From CBDCTM01 sp965222005 (lineage in GTDB: Bacteria; Bacteroidota; Bacteroidia; Chitinophagales; Saprospiraceae): a stretch of 64,000 bases of DNA. The position numbers were made by a program, and so were the translations under genes. The DNA lies in assembly GCA_965222005.1 (NCBI GenBank), contig OZ244935.1, forward strand, positions 5,828,001 through 5,892,000, in the 5' to 3' direction. The notes beneath the pieces were generated by a model, which ran no database searches, was not told the DNA's origin, and saw only the letters and a program-made list of their open reading frames with translations. Below, piece after piece: positions 25,207 through 33,869 of this stretch (positions are counted from its first letter, which is position 1; each line of letters opens with the position of its first letter).

Positions 25207-26565
25207 CTACCTCTTCTTCAGTTGCATCCGAATACCATACTTTGGCCTCAACGTCACCAGCGGCAGCAACTCAACCTCCTGATTATCAACTAGTTGCACA
25301 TCATACCGACGGAGCATAGTGGCCAATACCAATTGCATTTCCATTATTGCAAAGTTGTTGCCGATGCACAGTCTGGGCCCTCCCCCAAAGGGCATATAAG
25401 CAAAGGGAGGCAGCTTTTCGCGGCACCCGGGAGCGAAACGTTCCGGATCGAATTGCTCAGGATTGGGCCAAAGTAGTGCCTGATGATGAACACCATAAAT
25501 GTAGGGAACCATTAGGGTACCTTTGGCAATAGAGATACCTTCAAACGCATCCTCCTCGGCAGCTATGCGGTCGGTAATCCAGGCAGGGGGAAACAGACGC
25601 ATCGACTCCTCTATCACCTGCTTCATGTATGCAAGCCGGGGGAGGTCCTCAAAATCCGGTGGCTTTCCGCCAAGTGCAGCAAGCTCTGCCCGGATCCGCT
25701 CAGTTGCCCACGGATGCCGGGCCAGCAAATACCAGGTCCAGGCCAACGCATTCGCCGTGGTCTCATGCCCGGCCACAAAGAGGATCAGGCTTTCATCCAG
25801 CAACTGCTTGTCCGTCATCCCTTCGCCGGTATCTTCATATCGGGCAGCCAGCAGCATATCGAGCAGGTCGTTGTATTGCTCATCATTGTTCCGCCGATCG
25901 GCGATGAACTTCAGGATGAGCACATCGGACTCGTCGGCCAACCGGCGGGCCTTCTGCTTTTGGCCACTCAGCTGAAACCAGGGAGCGAGGAAAGGTTGGC
26001 GAATCCACCGAATCAGGAAGGCCTGTATTTCTGTTACATTTTTACTCAAAACTGCCAATTCCTCCTCTGTAACGCTGGTGCTAAACAGGGACCTCGCCAC
26101 CACCCGAAAAGCCAGCTGCATCATTTTTTCATACATATCAAAGTTCCTTCCTTTGGCTTCCAACCGATCGAAGTCTTCCATAAATTCATCGATCACTGTC
26201 TGCATGATTGCGGTGAGTGCCCTAAGCTTTTCCCGGTGAAAGCCCGGCTGGATAAGGCGACGCTGTTGCAGCCAGTAGGCCCCGTCGGAGGTCAGCAACC
26301 CCTGGCCTACAAAGTAGCCGAGCTTGCCTTTCTGGATGTCGGATTTTGGGTAATTGCGATTGTTTTTTTGAAGAATATGCCGGATAAAGGCAGGGTTGGT
26401 AGTGACGATACCTTCTTTCACCAAGCCCATATGGAACCGATAGGTTGGTCCGTACTGCTCTAAATAACCATTGAGTATGGGGATAGGATTTTGGACAAAC
26501 CGGAACAGATTAAAGACCTCCCGATGGCGAGGGACTGTAAGTATGGGAGAGGACGTGGCTGGCAT
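25207..26565 (-). CDS. Cytochrome P450 monooxygenase
   Basis: About 452 residues from Met at 26565 (MPATSSPILTVPRHREVFNL). It has the I-helix oxygen-binding AGHETTANALAW, the K-helix ExxR in EESMRLFPP, the PERF segment (DPERFAPG) and the haem-binding loop FGGGPRLCIGNNFA with its cysteine ligand. It is cytosolic, resembling the bacterial CYP102/CYP110-like fatty-acid or terpenoid hydroxylases by wording only. The frame opens 23 codons earlier, but a TATATTTG -7 element on the minus strand (26592-26585) would start transcription inside that extension, so Met24 is chosen. No ferredoxin is seen nearby; the divergent flavin reductase at 26697 may help supply electrons. Confidence 0.9.
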   Translation of the reverse strand: MPATSSPILTVPRHREVFNLFRFVQNPIPILNGYLEQYGPTYRFHMGLVKEGIVTTNPAFIRHILQKNNRNYPKSDIQKGKLGYFVGQGLLTSDGAYWLQQRRLIQPGFHREKLRALTAIMQTVIDEFMEDFDRLEAKGRNFDMYEKMMQLAFRVVARSLFSTSVTEEELAVLSKNVTEIQAFLIRWIRQPFLAPWFQLSGQKQKARRLADESDVLILKFIADRRNNDEQYNDLLDMLLAARYEDTGEGMTDKQLLDESLILFVAGHETTANALAWTWYLLARHPWATERIRAELAALGGKPPDFEDLPRLAYMKQVIEESMRLFPPAWITDRIAAEEDAFEGISIAKGTLMVPYIYGVHHQALLWPNPEQFDPERFAPGCREKLPPFAYMPFGGGPRLCIGNNFAIMEMQLVLATMLRRYDVQLVDNQEVELLPLVTLRPKYGIRMQLKKR

Positions 26566-26584
26566 TTTGGTCGAAATGGTTGTA

Positions 26585-26592
26585 CAAATATA
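26585..26592 (-). promoter_or_regulatory. TAnnTTTG -7 element for the P450 gene
   Basis: TATATTTG on the minus strand matches the Bacteroidota -7 consensus exactly, 20 bases ahead of the start codon at 26565. No clear -33 TTTG is seen at 19-21 bases. Confidence 0.45.
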
Positions 26593-26626
26593 GCAGTTGT
26601 GAAAAAAACAGAAAAGCATTACTAAA

Positions 26627-26692
26627 ATGAACAATTTGGAACATCAGGAGTTGGAATTGCTGAAGGACTTATTCAAAAAGCATAACACCTGA
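26627..26692 (+). CDS. Possible 21-residue leader peptide
   Basis: A short frame (MNNLEHQELELLKDLFKKHNT) ends 4 bases before the flavin reductase start. It is acidic then basic and helical. It may couple translation to the next gene or be chance. Confidence 0.2.
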   Translation: MNNLEHQELELLKDLFKKHNT

Positions 26693-26696
26693 TTTC

Positions 26697-27263
26697 ATGT
26701 CAAAAAAAATTGTAGCCTTCGGGGCCAGTAGCAGCCGACAATCCATCAACAAGCAGTTTGCCAAGTGGGCTGCCCGTCAAATTGTGGAGGCTGAAGTAAC
26801 TTTACTGGATTTGAATGATTATGAAATGCCCATTTTTAGTGTGGACAAGGAGCGGGAGCAGGGCATTCCTGTATTGGCAAAAGAATTCAAGGTAGAGCTG
26901 GCAAATTCGGACGGCACCGTCATTTCCTTTGCCGAGCACAACGGCGCCTATGCTGCTGCTTTCAAAAACATAATGGATTGGGTTTCCCGTATTGACGGGG
27001 ATGTGTGGGCCAACAAGCCGATGTTGCTGCTGGCCACTTCGCCAGGCGGGCGGGGCGGCAAAACGGTACTCGACATAGCGGTGAATAAGTTCGGTTTTAT
27101 GAACAAAAATACTATTGCAAGTTTTTCACTCCCCTCGTTTAGCCAAAATTTTGATGCGGATAAAGGCATTGTGCATGCTGATCTGCTTGCGGCGTTCAAC
27201 GAACAGCTCGCTGTATTTGAGCAGGCCCTGGCGGTGAACCCCGACGCAAAGCCAGCCGATTAG
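26697..27263 (+). CDS. NAD(P)H-dependent FMN reductase
   Basis: 188 residues of the flavodoxin-like NADPH-dependent FMN reductase family (PF03358 type). It starts with the phosphate-binding loop AFGASSSRQSINKQFA and has SFAEHNGAYAAAFKNIMDWVSR and LLATSPGGRGGKTVLD, which contact FMN in relatives. The enzyme reduces FMN, quinones or azo dyes with NAD(P)H. It is transcribed divergently from the P450 gene across about 130 bases, and may provide reducing equivalents for it (inference). No partner follows: a convergent S41-like gene ends at 27290. Confidence 0.85.
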   Translation: MSKKIVAFGASSSRQSINKQFAKWAARQIVEAEVTLLDLNDYEMPIFSVDKEREQGIPVLAKEFKVELANSDGTVISFAEHNGAYAAAFKNIMDWVSRIDGDVWANKPMLLLATSPGGRGGKTVLDIAVNKFGFMNKNTIASFSLPSFSQNFDADKGIVHADLLAAFNEQLAVFEQALAVNPDAKPAD

Positions 27264-27289
27264 CCCGGAGGTTGGGGAGTGGATTGAGT

Positions 27290-28777
27290 TTAACGGGCCT
27301 GTGCTTTCTTTTTGCGTATCTTTTTTATTAGCCTTTGCGTGTAGAGCAGTTGGGTATCGGTACCAGAGCAAATATCCAAAATGGATGGGCTAAACTCAAC
27401 GGTAGGCTTGACACCTTCCAATTCCTGGTTGTAGCAGGCAGTGAAACGTATTGTTGTAGATACATATACACGTAAATCTGATTTGGACAATTCTTTACCG
27501 AAGGCATTGGCCCGGAATATTTTTGTGCCGCCGGTTTCTTCACCGATAAGCGTCCCCATTTGATAGCACTGGAAGGTGGATGCAAAACTCGATGCTGCCG
27601 AATAAGAATCTCTGTTGATCATCAGATAACAATCTCCTGTAAATTCAAACTCTTCCGTTTGCGGCTTTTCATTATACAGTTTATCCTCATGGGTATAACT
27701 CCCAATTGGATTATCAATAATGGCTTTGATATCCACAAAGTGTCTGTGTTTTGGAATAGTAGGTTGATGTACCCGCAAAGCAGGGTAGCGGTCAAACCAA
27801 TAGGTTCGGTAGGCAGAACTAACTTTCATGCTGGATCGGCCCATGGTTTTAAAATGACCTTCGGAGATGTAGTGAAACAAGCGGGAAGCTACTTTAGGGT
27901 TACCCCCAAAATTCCCCCTAACATCAATAATCAGAGAGTGGATACCGTCCTGCTTAATTTTTTTAAATGTCTTTAACAAAAATATCCGGTAGGCATCAAA
28001 GTCGAATGCGGTAAATGCGTAAATATTCAGCATGCCTACTCCCTTGTTCAGTTTTTTATAAGCATAAGGCTCTCCGTTTGCAATCTTGATTTCCCGCTCT
28101 TCCTGAATATTTTTCTGAAAACTTTTCCACTCTCTGTAAGGTATCAATTGCAGCTCTGTGCTAAATGTATCGGAAGTGAAATAATCCATCGTAGTCCGCT
28201 CCGATATACCAAAAGCCAGATAGAGGCATTCTTCAAATCTGTTATCAATAATCGTATTTCTGAAATTTTTCCGTTCATACGAAATGTAGGGATCAATTTT
28301 TCTTATAAAACTATCCACACTGATGCCATTTATTGCTATAATTTTTGCCCCCTTCGGAATGCCGCTTTTGCGATAACTTTTGACCACATAAAGCTCATCA
28401 CTATTGGTCAAATGCACCTCAAAAGGTAAAGCACCGCGATCTTTTCTCTGTCCCTGCATCCAAAACCTGGGTAAATACACACTACTGTGCCCATCTTTAA
28501 TAAGCGCCAAAGTGGAAGCCAGCTTGCGGTAAAACTCCAGCAGGGTATGAGGCTGGTCAAGGCTGGCTTTTGCAGCTTCCAATCTGGCTTTAAACTCTTT
28601 TTCCGAAATATGAGTATAGGGATCCGGATGTGCTTCGATCAATTCTTCGAATTGCTCAAAATCTTTCATTAGTTTTTTAGGGCTTATCAGCTTTTCATCC
28701 TGACTATAAAGGGTAGTTGTCAGAAAGAATAAAAAGCAGCTAAGCAAACGAATCAGATTTAGAATGGATCGGTTCAT
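27290..28777 (-). CDS. S41-family (C-terminal-processing-like) peptidase
   Basis: About 496 residues from Met at 28777, which gives a signal peptide (LLSCFLFFLTTTLYSQ). The catalytic part shows the S41 layout: VRGNFGGNPKVASRLFHYI, then INRDSYSAASSFASTFQ carrying the likely nucleophile serine (near residue 391) and GTLIGEETGGTK downstream. A PDZ-like stretch (about 150-230) precedes it, with a poor match. S41 enzymes trim periplasmic or secreted proteins or act in non-proteolytic binding when residues are missing; I cannot confirm the lysine partner. A minus-strand TAAGTTTG lies at 28827-28820, so the promoter is probably there. Confidence 0.7.
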   Translation of the reverse strand: MNRSILNLIRLLSCFLFFLTTTLYSQDEKLISPKKLMKDFEQFEELIEAHPDPYTHISEKEFKARLEAAKASLDQPHTLLEFYRKLASTLALIKDGHSSVYLPRFWMQGQRKDRGALPFEVHLTNSDELYVVKSYRKSGIPKGAKIIAINGISVDSFIRKIDPYISYERKNFRNTIIDNRFEECLYLAFGISERTTMDYFTSDTFSTELQLIPYREWKSFQKNIQEEREIKIANGEPYAYKKLNKGVGMLNIYAFTAFDFDAYRIFLLKTFKKIKQDGIHSLIIDVRGNFGGNPKVASRLFHYISEGHFKTMGRSSMKVSSAYRTYWFDRYPALRVHQPTIPKHRHFVDIKAIIDNPIGSYTHEDKLYNEKPQTEEFEFTGDCYLMINRDSYSAASSFASTFQCYQMGTLIGEETGGTKIFRANAFGKELSKSDLRVYVSTTIRFTACYNQELEGVKPTVEFSPSILDICSGTDTQLLYTQRLIKKIRKKKAQAR

Positions 28778-28960
28778 TGCATTGTGGTTAAAGGGTAAAC
28801 ATGAAAACTGGCTGTTATGCAAACTTACTAAAAATTGATAACAACATTTGTCCAAAATGTTCTTTCTTTCCCTCCGCTGATAAAACCTTCATCACACTCA
28901 GCATACTCCCAAGCCTCTCGAACAAAAAAACCCATCCAGCTTGCACTAGATGAGTCTTCT
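28778..28960. other. Intergenic stretch before the tRNA fragment
   Basis: No gene seen. A TAAGTTTG -7 match on the minus strand at 28827-28820 serves the S41-like gene. On the minus strand a hairpin (ACTCATC with GATGGGT) followed by seven T lies at about 28924-28953, just after the duplicated tRNA 3' fragment. Confidence 0.4.
28924..28953 (-). terminator. Terminator after the tRNA-Lys 3' fragment
   Basis: On the minus strand ACTCATC pairs with GATGGGT (7 bp including a wobble) and runs into TTTTTTT. It stands after the duplicated 3' tRNA fragment just as the main terminator at 29092-29124 stands after the intact tRNA, which suggests the fragment once belonged to a whole tRNA gene with its own end signal. 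Confidence 0.5.
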
Positions 28961-28979
28961 TGGTAACCCGGCCGGGGCT
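28961..28979 (-). pseudogene. Duplicated 3' end of tRNA-Lys
   Basis: 19 bases identical to 29131-29149: the 3' acceptor strand with CCA and the end of the T-stem of the tRNA-Lys. The rest of the tRNA is missing; the sequence beyond (from 28980) diverges. Such duplicates commonly mark the end of an integrated element or a recombined tandem tRNA. Confidence 0.65.
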
Positions 28980-28980
28980 T

Positions 28981-29035
28981 CCCGTTTCGGAAAAGCATCC
29001 CGCTCGCTGCGCTTGCCTTGGTTTTCCCCAACGGG
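28981..29035. other. Interrupted inverted repeat between tRNA-Lys ends
   Basis: CCCGTT (28981-28986) and GGAAAA (28989-28994) pair with TTTTCC (29022-29027) and AACGGG (29030-29035), enclosing about 27 bases. It begins immediately next to the tRNA 3' fragment. Confidence 0.4.
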
Positions 29036-29091
29036 ATGATTTCGCTTCGCTCAGGCACTTCTCGCCCCTATTCAAAGATCGTTTTTCCCAC

Positions 29092-29124
29092 AAAAAAAAA
29101 CTCAGCACCTATCAAGATACTGAG
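29092..29124 (-). terminator. Intrinsic terminator of tRNA-Lys
   Basis: On the minus strand a 10-bp stem (CTCAGTATCT / AGGTGCTGAG, two wobble pairs) with a TGAT loop runs into nine T, beginning 6 bases after the tRNA CCA. Confidence 0.75.
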
Positions 29125-29130
29125 CTTCGG

Positions 29131-29206
29131 TGGTAACCCGGCCGGGGCTCGAACCCGGGACCCTTTGATTAAAAGTCAAATGCTCTACCAACTGAGCTAC
29201 CGAGTC
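29131..29206 (-). tRNA. tRNA-Lys (anticodon TTT)
   Basis: Read on the minus strand from 29206: acceptor GACTCGG pairing with CCGGGTT (two G-T wobbles), the TA at 8-9, D-arm GCTC...GAGC, anticodon arm TTTGA-CTTTTAA-TCAAA with TTT, a 5-base variable loop, T-arm CCGGG-TTCGAGC-CCCGG, discriminator A and encoded CCA. All four stems are intact. It decodes AAA and AAG codons. Confidence 0.95.
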
Positions 29207-29334
29207 AACCTATATGCTTTTTTCAAAGCGCGACAAAGATACGATCTATTTCAAAATAATCAAGTGCCGGTTTTAATAATTTTCAACTCCCTGTTTTCAA
29301 ATCTCAACATAGGCATTCAACCAAAAGTTCATGG

Positions 29335-30411
29335 CTATTCCCCAAAAGCCAGTTCCAGCTGTACACCACCCAAGCGGTCATCTCTCATCAGGTTGGACAT
29401 AGCCAGGCCCAGCAATCGAACCTGCCAATGGCTTTGGTGGTTTTGATGCAGTAGCTGTTTGGCTGTGGTGATTAGCTGACCGAGGCTTTTAATTTCACTT
29501 CCAAAAGTTTTGCTACGTGTAAGTATATGAAAATCAGCTAGTTTTATCTTTAATGTAAGGGTACGGCCATAGTTGTCCGTTTTTTCCATGTACCTGAAAA
29601 CGATCTCTGCGATGGCTTCAATCCTGGCTTCCAGCTCTGCCAGCTTCGTGATGTCCTCAAAAAAAGTACGCTCCGCCCCAATCGATTTGCGGATACGGTT
29701 AGGATTGACCCGCCTGCTGTCATTAGCCCGCACGATCCGGTAGTAATGGCGCCCGGTTTTTCCAAAACGTTGTACTATCTCGATCTCGCTCAGCTGCTTC
29801 AAATCGGCTCCTTTGTAGATGCCCATCCGCTTCATTTTTTTGGCAGTCACCTTACCAATCCCGTGAAATTTTTCGATGGGCAAGGCTTCCAGAAAGGCAA
29901 TGGCTTGTTCTGGTTCGATCACCTTGAGGCCGTCGGGCTTATTGATATCTGATGCTGTTTTGGCCAAAAATTTATTGAAAGATACGCCCGCAGAGGCCGT
30001 CAATTGGGTTTCTTCAAAAATACGGCGACGAATTTCGCGGGCTATCAAGGTGGCGGAAAGAGGGCCCTTTCTGGGTTCTGTGACGTCCAAATACGCTTCA
30101 TCCAATGACAAGGGTTCTACCAAATCAGTGTATTCTAAAAAAATAGAACGTATCTGCTGCGAAACTTCCCGATATACCTCAAAACGCGATTTTGTAAATA
30201 CCAACTGCGGACACAGCCGCGCTGCTGTAATGCTGGGCATAGCAGAGCACACACCATACTTGCGCGCCTCATAGCTGGCCGAGGCCACCACTCCACGCCG
30301 CTTCGAACCGCCCACCGCCACCGGCCGGCCCCGCAGCTCAGGGTGATCCCGCTGTTCCACCGAAGCATAGAAGGCATCCATATCAATATGTATGATCTTA
30401 CGATATTTCAT
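29335..30411 (-). CDS. dinB: DNA polymerase IV (Y-family)
   Basis: 358 residues. The palm begins with IIHIDMDAFYASVEQRDHPEL and the second metal site is SLDEAYLDVT; the finger has VVASASYEARKYGVCSAMPS. The helix-hairpin-helix part (FHGIGKVTAKKMKRMGI) and the little-finger domain (IGAERTFFEDI ... LTLKIKLADFHILTRSKT) complete a full-length enzyme. Family role: error-prone translesion synthesis after DNA damage. It is divergent from the MoxR-like gene at 30474, and no LexA-type box was sought in detail in the 62-base gap. Confidence 0.95.
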   Translation of the reverse strand: MKYRKIIHIDMDAFYASVEQRDHPELRGRPVAVGGSKRRGVVASASYEARKYGVCSAMPSITAARLCPQLVFTKSRFEVYREVSQQIRSIFLEYTDLVEPLSLDEAYLDVTEPRKGPLSATLIAREIRRRIFEETQLTASAGVSFNKFLAKTASDINKPDGLKVIEPEQAIAFLEALPIEKFHGIGKVTAKKMKRMGIYKGADLKQLSEIEIVQRFGKTGRHYYRIVRANDSRRVNPNRIRKSIGAERTFFEDITKLAELEARIEAIAEIVFRYMEKTDNYGRTLTLKIKLADFHILTRSKTFGSEIKSLGQLITTAKQLLHQNHQSHWQVRLLGLAMSNLMRDDRLGGVQLELAFGE

Positions 30412-30473
30412 AGTAGGAAGGTGAGCTAAAGTTCGTAAAAATCTGTTTCTTTGAGCAAATCGTACGTTTACAA

Positions 30474-31571
30474 ATGACTCATCAGTACATTCAACACGGC
30501 AGCCCGGCCAAAGTCAGTGAAGTGCGTTCACTCATCGAACATAACATCCGGCTCAACAAAATTGCCGAGGTAAAGGGGCGACGAAAAACACCGCTTTGCA
30601 TTTGGGGGCCTGCAGGCATCGGAAAGACGGAGCTGGTAGAAGCCTTTGCCAAACAGAACAATTATCAGTTGGCTTATGTTGCGCCGGCACAGTTTGAAGA
30701 AATGGGCGATTTACTGGGTATGCCCCAGCTATGCGAAGGCCGGATGCTGTTCGCTCCACCGGACTGGGCACCGCGCCAGGCAGGGCCAGGCATATTGTTG
30801 ATCGACGATGTCAACCGCGCTGAAGAGCGCATTCTGCGTGGCCTGATGCAGCTTTTCCAAAACCACCGCCTCATCTCCTGGCAATTACCTCCCGATTGGC
30901 ACATCCTCCTCACTGCCAATCCCGATACGGGCGATTACTCCGTCACGCCAATGGACGAAGCCATGCTGGGGCGTTTGCGGCACGTCAGCATGCAGTTCAA
31001 TTTGCCGGAGTGGTTTGCCTGGGCAGAAAGTCAGCAGCTTGATGAGCGCGGGCTGGAATTTATCCAATGCTATCCGGAAGTGATGGGATCGGCAAAGGTA
31101 AGTCCGCGCAGGATGACACAGTTTCTTGAAAGTATTCAACCCCTGGAAGACTTGAAAGCTGAGTTGAGCCTGGTAAAATTGTTGGCGGAGGCCAGTCTGG
31201 ATAGTGAGACGAGTGCAGCTTTTTTGCACTTCGTAAGCCAGGAAATGGGGCAGCTCCCCTCCCCCGCTGATGTGTTGAAGAGTGAAAATTTGGATGCCCG
31301 GGTTGTCCTTCCTCTTCAAAAATGGGTTCAGGGAGAGCTGGTTCGGATGGATATGCTGTCACTCTTCGGAGAGCGGCTCGTAGCACACATCCGGCAACTG
31401 GGCGAACCCCTCACTAAAGAGCAAAAAACTAATTTGGTGACTTTTCTTCAGATTCCCTGGCTGCCTAATGACTGGCGTTTGGTGGTGGTGCAGCAATTGA
31501 TGAAAATAGAAAAGCAGGATCTGCAGCTGCTGGCCGCTGATCCTGCTTTGGGTCGCTTGCTCATTAGCTAA
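30474..31571 (+). CDS. MoxR-like AAA+ ATPase
   Basis: 365 residues. Walker A is GPAGIGKTELVEAFA (about residue 44-51), Walker B ILLIDDVNRA, sensor 1 LTANPDTGDYSV and an arginine-finger-like MLGRLRH. MoxR relatives work as chaperones that insert metal or activate partner proteins and are usually beside a VWA-domain gene. No VWA gene is present here, so the partner is elsewhere or lost. The C-terminal third (about 220-365) is helical and not recognised. The gene begins 62 bases from dinB in the opposite direction. Confidence 0.8.
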   Translation: MTHQYIQHGSPAKVSEVRSLIEHNIRLNKIAEVKGRRKTPLCIWGPAGIGKTELVEAFAKQNNYQLAYVAPAQFEEMGDLLGMPQLCEGRMLFAPPDWAPRQAGPGILLIDDVNRAEERILRGLMQLFQNHRLISWQLPPDWHILLTANPDTGDYSVTPMDEAMLGRLRHVSMQFNLPEWFAWAESQQLDERGLEFIQCYPEVMGSAKVSPRRMTQFLESIQPLEDLKAELSLVKLLAEASLDSETSAAFLHFVSQEMGQLPSPADVLKSENLDARVVLPLQKWVQGELVRMDMLSLFGERLVAHIRQLGEPLTKEQKTNLVTFLQIPWLPNDWRLVVVQQLMKIEKQDLQLLAADPALGRLLIS

Positions 31572-31598
31572 ACAAGTGAGAATAGTCCGTTCTTAAAA

Positions 31599-33719
31599 TC
31601 ATTCCTTTACAAAGCGTATAGGATACAAATGATTGTCGGAAAGTATCTGGCAAAAGTAAATTCCTGCTGATAGGTCGGGCAAGTCGAGCCAAAACATATG
31701 ATTGCCTTTTTCAGAGGCCATGGTTTGGCAATATAATTCCCTGCCAGTAATATCCAACACCTTAATTTGCAAATCGGAAGGATGATTCAGCTCAGCCAGC
31801 AGTTGCAACTGATCACCGCTGATAGGGTTGGGGAAAAGATGAAAGTTGGTTTTTGTCCTGAATTCTACACTTTTTACACCCAGTATTTCCTCATGACCAT
31901 CCCAGTCAAATTGCTTTAAGCGGTAATAATTGGTGCCCGGCAAAGGGGAATCGTCCGTTAGTTGATAGCTCGTTTCCGATTCGGTATTTTCTGCGCCATC
32001 CAATTTGCCCAGCTCTTCGAAGCGCCTTCCATCAGCCGACCGCTCAATTACAAACAGCCTGTTGTTCCATTCGCTGGCGGTTTTCCAAGTCAGCAAAACA
32101 TGTTGTTGATATTGATGTGCATTGAACTGTATCAACTCCACCGGCAAGGCGGTACAAACACCCCCGCCATTGTCGAGATAATCTCTTGCACTGTTCCACT
32201 CCCCTCCGCAAAGTATCAAAGGAGGATTGTAAAACACACTGTTGTCGCTAATTTCAGTACCTCCGGCAATTTCATTGGCAGCACTCAGTGTGCGGTTCGA
32301 GCTGCCGGTAGTGATAGAGTAGTGCATCACCGCACCGCTACTGTTGATATGGCCCAAGCCATGCACGTGCCCCAGCTCGTGCAATGAAACCGATTCGAAA
32401 TCCGACTCTCCGGCTCCCGGCAGTGCGGTACCCCATTCCCAGTTCACTGATCCACCGCTCCCGTTGGGATTGCCATCCCGCCGGAAAATGAGATCTTTGT
32501 CGGTATATTCCCATTCCGACGAACCACACCGGCTGAAATAATTGTAACATACGCCCAATGTAGAGCTGGAAGCCTCCACATCCAGGTCCCAGGTATCATT
32601 GTCAAAAGCAACAATATTGGTACCGTCTAACCCTGGCGCCTGGAGGCTTGTAACACAACCAGAGCCGGTATAAATGCTAAAATCAGTACCTATCTGCCAG
32701 GAATCAACGGCCCGCTCAAAGGCTGCCAATGCCGCTCCACTCGCTTCCGTAGTAAAACTCACTCCACTATTGGCGGTCTCCGTACTAAAGTAAAAGGTGT
32801 AACCACCATCGCCGTCCGCCCCGTCATCTACCAACATGATCGAATCGCCTGAACTGTGATTGGAAATATTGAAATTGATGGTCAAGGTAGAGCTTAGCCC
32901 GCTATTGCTGCCTCCGGCATCCTGCACGATTACCCCTCCTGTGCCCGCCCCTCCGGGTATCTCAACAGTGATTAAGGTGTTGCTCCAACTGAGTATTTCA
33001 TCAGAAGGGGTAGCAATATAACTACCTCCGGGGCCATCATCAGGGCTATCAAAAAATACAACACCAGGCGAGCCGCCAAAGCCCGTTCCGGATATTGCCA
33101 ACAGTTCGCCATGCCCGGCACTGGAATTGTAGGTTGACAAGGATGTAATAGAGGGGGCCATCTGTCTTTGGGATTTTTCCGGCAACTCCTGTACCATCAC
33201 TGGCTTGCGACCGAGCCTGTTGGTCAAATCTTCGTAAAGTGCTTCGAGCTGCTCATATTTTTCATAGAGACCTGCTGCTTTTTCAAAATCAGGTTCATAA
33301 GCTATCATGGATGCCTGTGCAGCTATGGGCTGGTAGAGGGTACTTTGGCCTCTGCCCAGCCTGCCCTGGGCCGGATGAACACGCAACATAAACACACCTG
33401 TACTTTGGAGCGAAAGCCTTAGAGCTGGGTTCACTTCCAGTCCTTCATTGCCTACAATTCCACCCGGCGTGACGATTTCAATGGCAGGAGTGTTGAGCTG
33501 GCCCTTGAATACTTTGTACACTCGAATGCTGTGGGCCGTATAAATGAGGCGGTGCTCGCCATCCCAGAAGCTGTGCTGGCCGATTACCTCGCCTTCTACA
33601 ATTACTTCGCTCTCTGCCAATCGTTGGTTGAGCGTGCTGGGTTTAAGCAAGCATTGTGCTTGGATAAAACTTGGAACGGATAGGAACAATAGCAGGAATG
33701 ATAGAAACCATTTTCTCAT
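31599..33719 (-). CDS. Metzincin zinc protease with IPT domain and T9SS signal
   Basis: About 706 residues from Met at 33719 (MRKWFLSFLLLFLSVPSFIQAQ), a signal peptide; the frame extends further. A beta-rich IPT/TIG-like domain lies at about 191-290. The catalytic zinc motif HELGHVHGLGH (HExxHxxGxxH, near residue 447) with a following VMHYS Met-turn defines a matrixin-type metzincin. The last about 75 residues (LFPNPISGDQLQL ... IYFCQILSDNHLYPIRFVKE) are a type A T9SS sorting domain, so it is exported, probably to the surface. Substrate unknown. It is the next gene after PorP/SprF on the same strand, separated by about 280 bases that carry a dispersed repeat. Confidence 0.85.
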   Translation of the reverse strand: MRKWFLSFLLLFLSVPSFIQAQCLLKPSTLNQRLAESEVIVEGEVIGQHSFWDGEHRLIYTAHSIRVYKVFKGQLNTPAIEIVTPGGIVGNEGLEVNPALRLSLQSTGVFMLRVHPAQGRLGRGQSTLYQPIAAQASMIAYEPDFEKAAGLYEKYEQLEALYEDLTNRLGRKPVMVQELPEKSQRQMAPSITSLSTYNSSAGHGELLAISGTGFGGSPGVVFFDSPDDGPGGSYIATPSDEILSWSNTLITVEIPGGAGTGGVIVQDAGGSNSGLSSTLTINFNISNHSSGDSIMLVDDGADGDGGYTFYFSTETANSGVSFTTEASGAALAAFERAVDSWQIGTDFSIYTGSGCVTSLQAPGLDGTNIVAFDNDTWDLDVEASSSTLGVCYNYFSRCGSSEWEYTDKDLIFRRDGNPNGSGGSVNWEWGTALPGAGESDFESVSLHELGHVHGLGHINSSGAVMHYSITTGSSNRTLSAANEIAGGTEISDNSVFYNPPLILCGGEWNSARDYLDNGGGVCTALPVELIQFNAHQYQQHVLLTWKTASEWNNRLFVIERSADGRRFEELGKLDGAENTESETSYQLTDDSPLPGTNYYRLKQFDWDGHEEILGVKSVEFRTKTNFHLFPNPISGDQLQLLAELNHPSDLQIKVLDITGRELYCQTMASEKGNHMFWLDLPDLSAGIYFCQILSDNHLYPIRFVKE

Positions 33720-33836
33720 AGGGGTAATTTTGTTACTCAGTCCACGAATGAATTGCAAAAAAGGCGCTTTCAACAAGCACTGCACCTCTTGCTTAGCCGG
33801 GTGGTTATGTATGTACGCTTGCTGAATTTCCTAAGT

Positions 33837-33869
33837 AAATCACCAATAAATTCACCATCGCGTATAGAA
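33837..33869. repeat. Dispersed intergenic repeat, 33-bp block, copy 2
   Basis: 29 of 33 positions match 12021-12053. The surrounding 280-base gap (33720-33998) between PorP/SprF and the metzincin gene has no gene I can support. Confidence 0.5.

Noticed and set aside
29018..29446. 142-residue plus-strand ORF over the tRNA-Lys
   Set aside because: It overlaps the antisense of an intact tRNA and the dinB end; a typical artefact reading.
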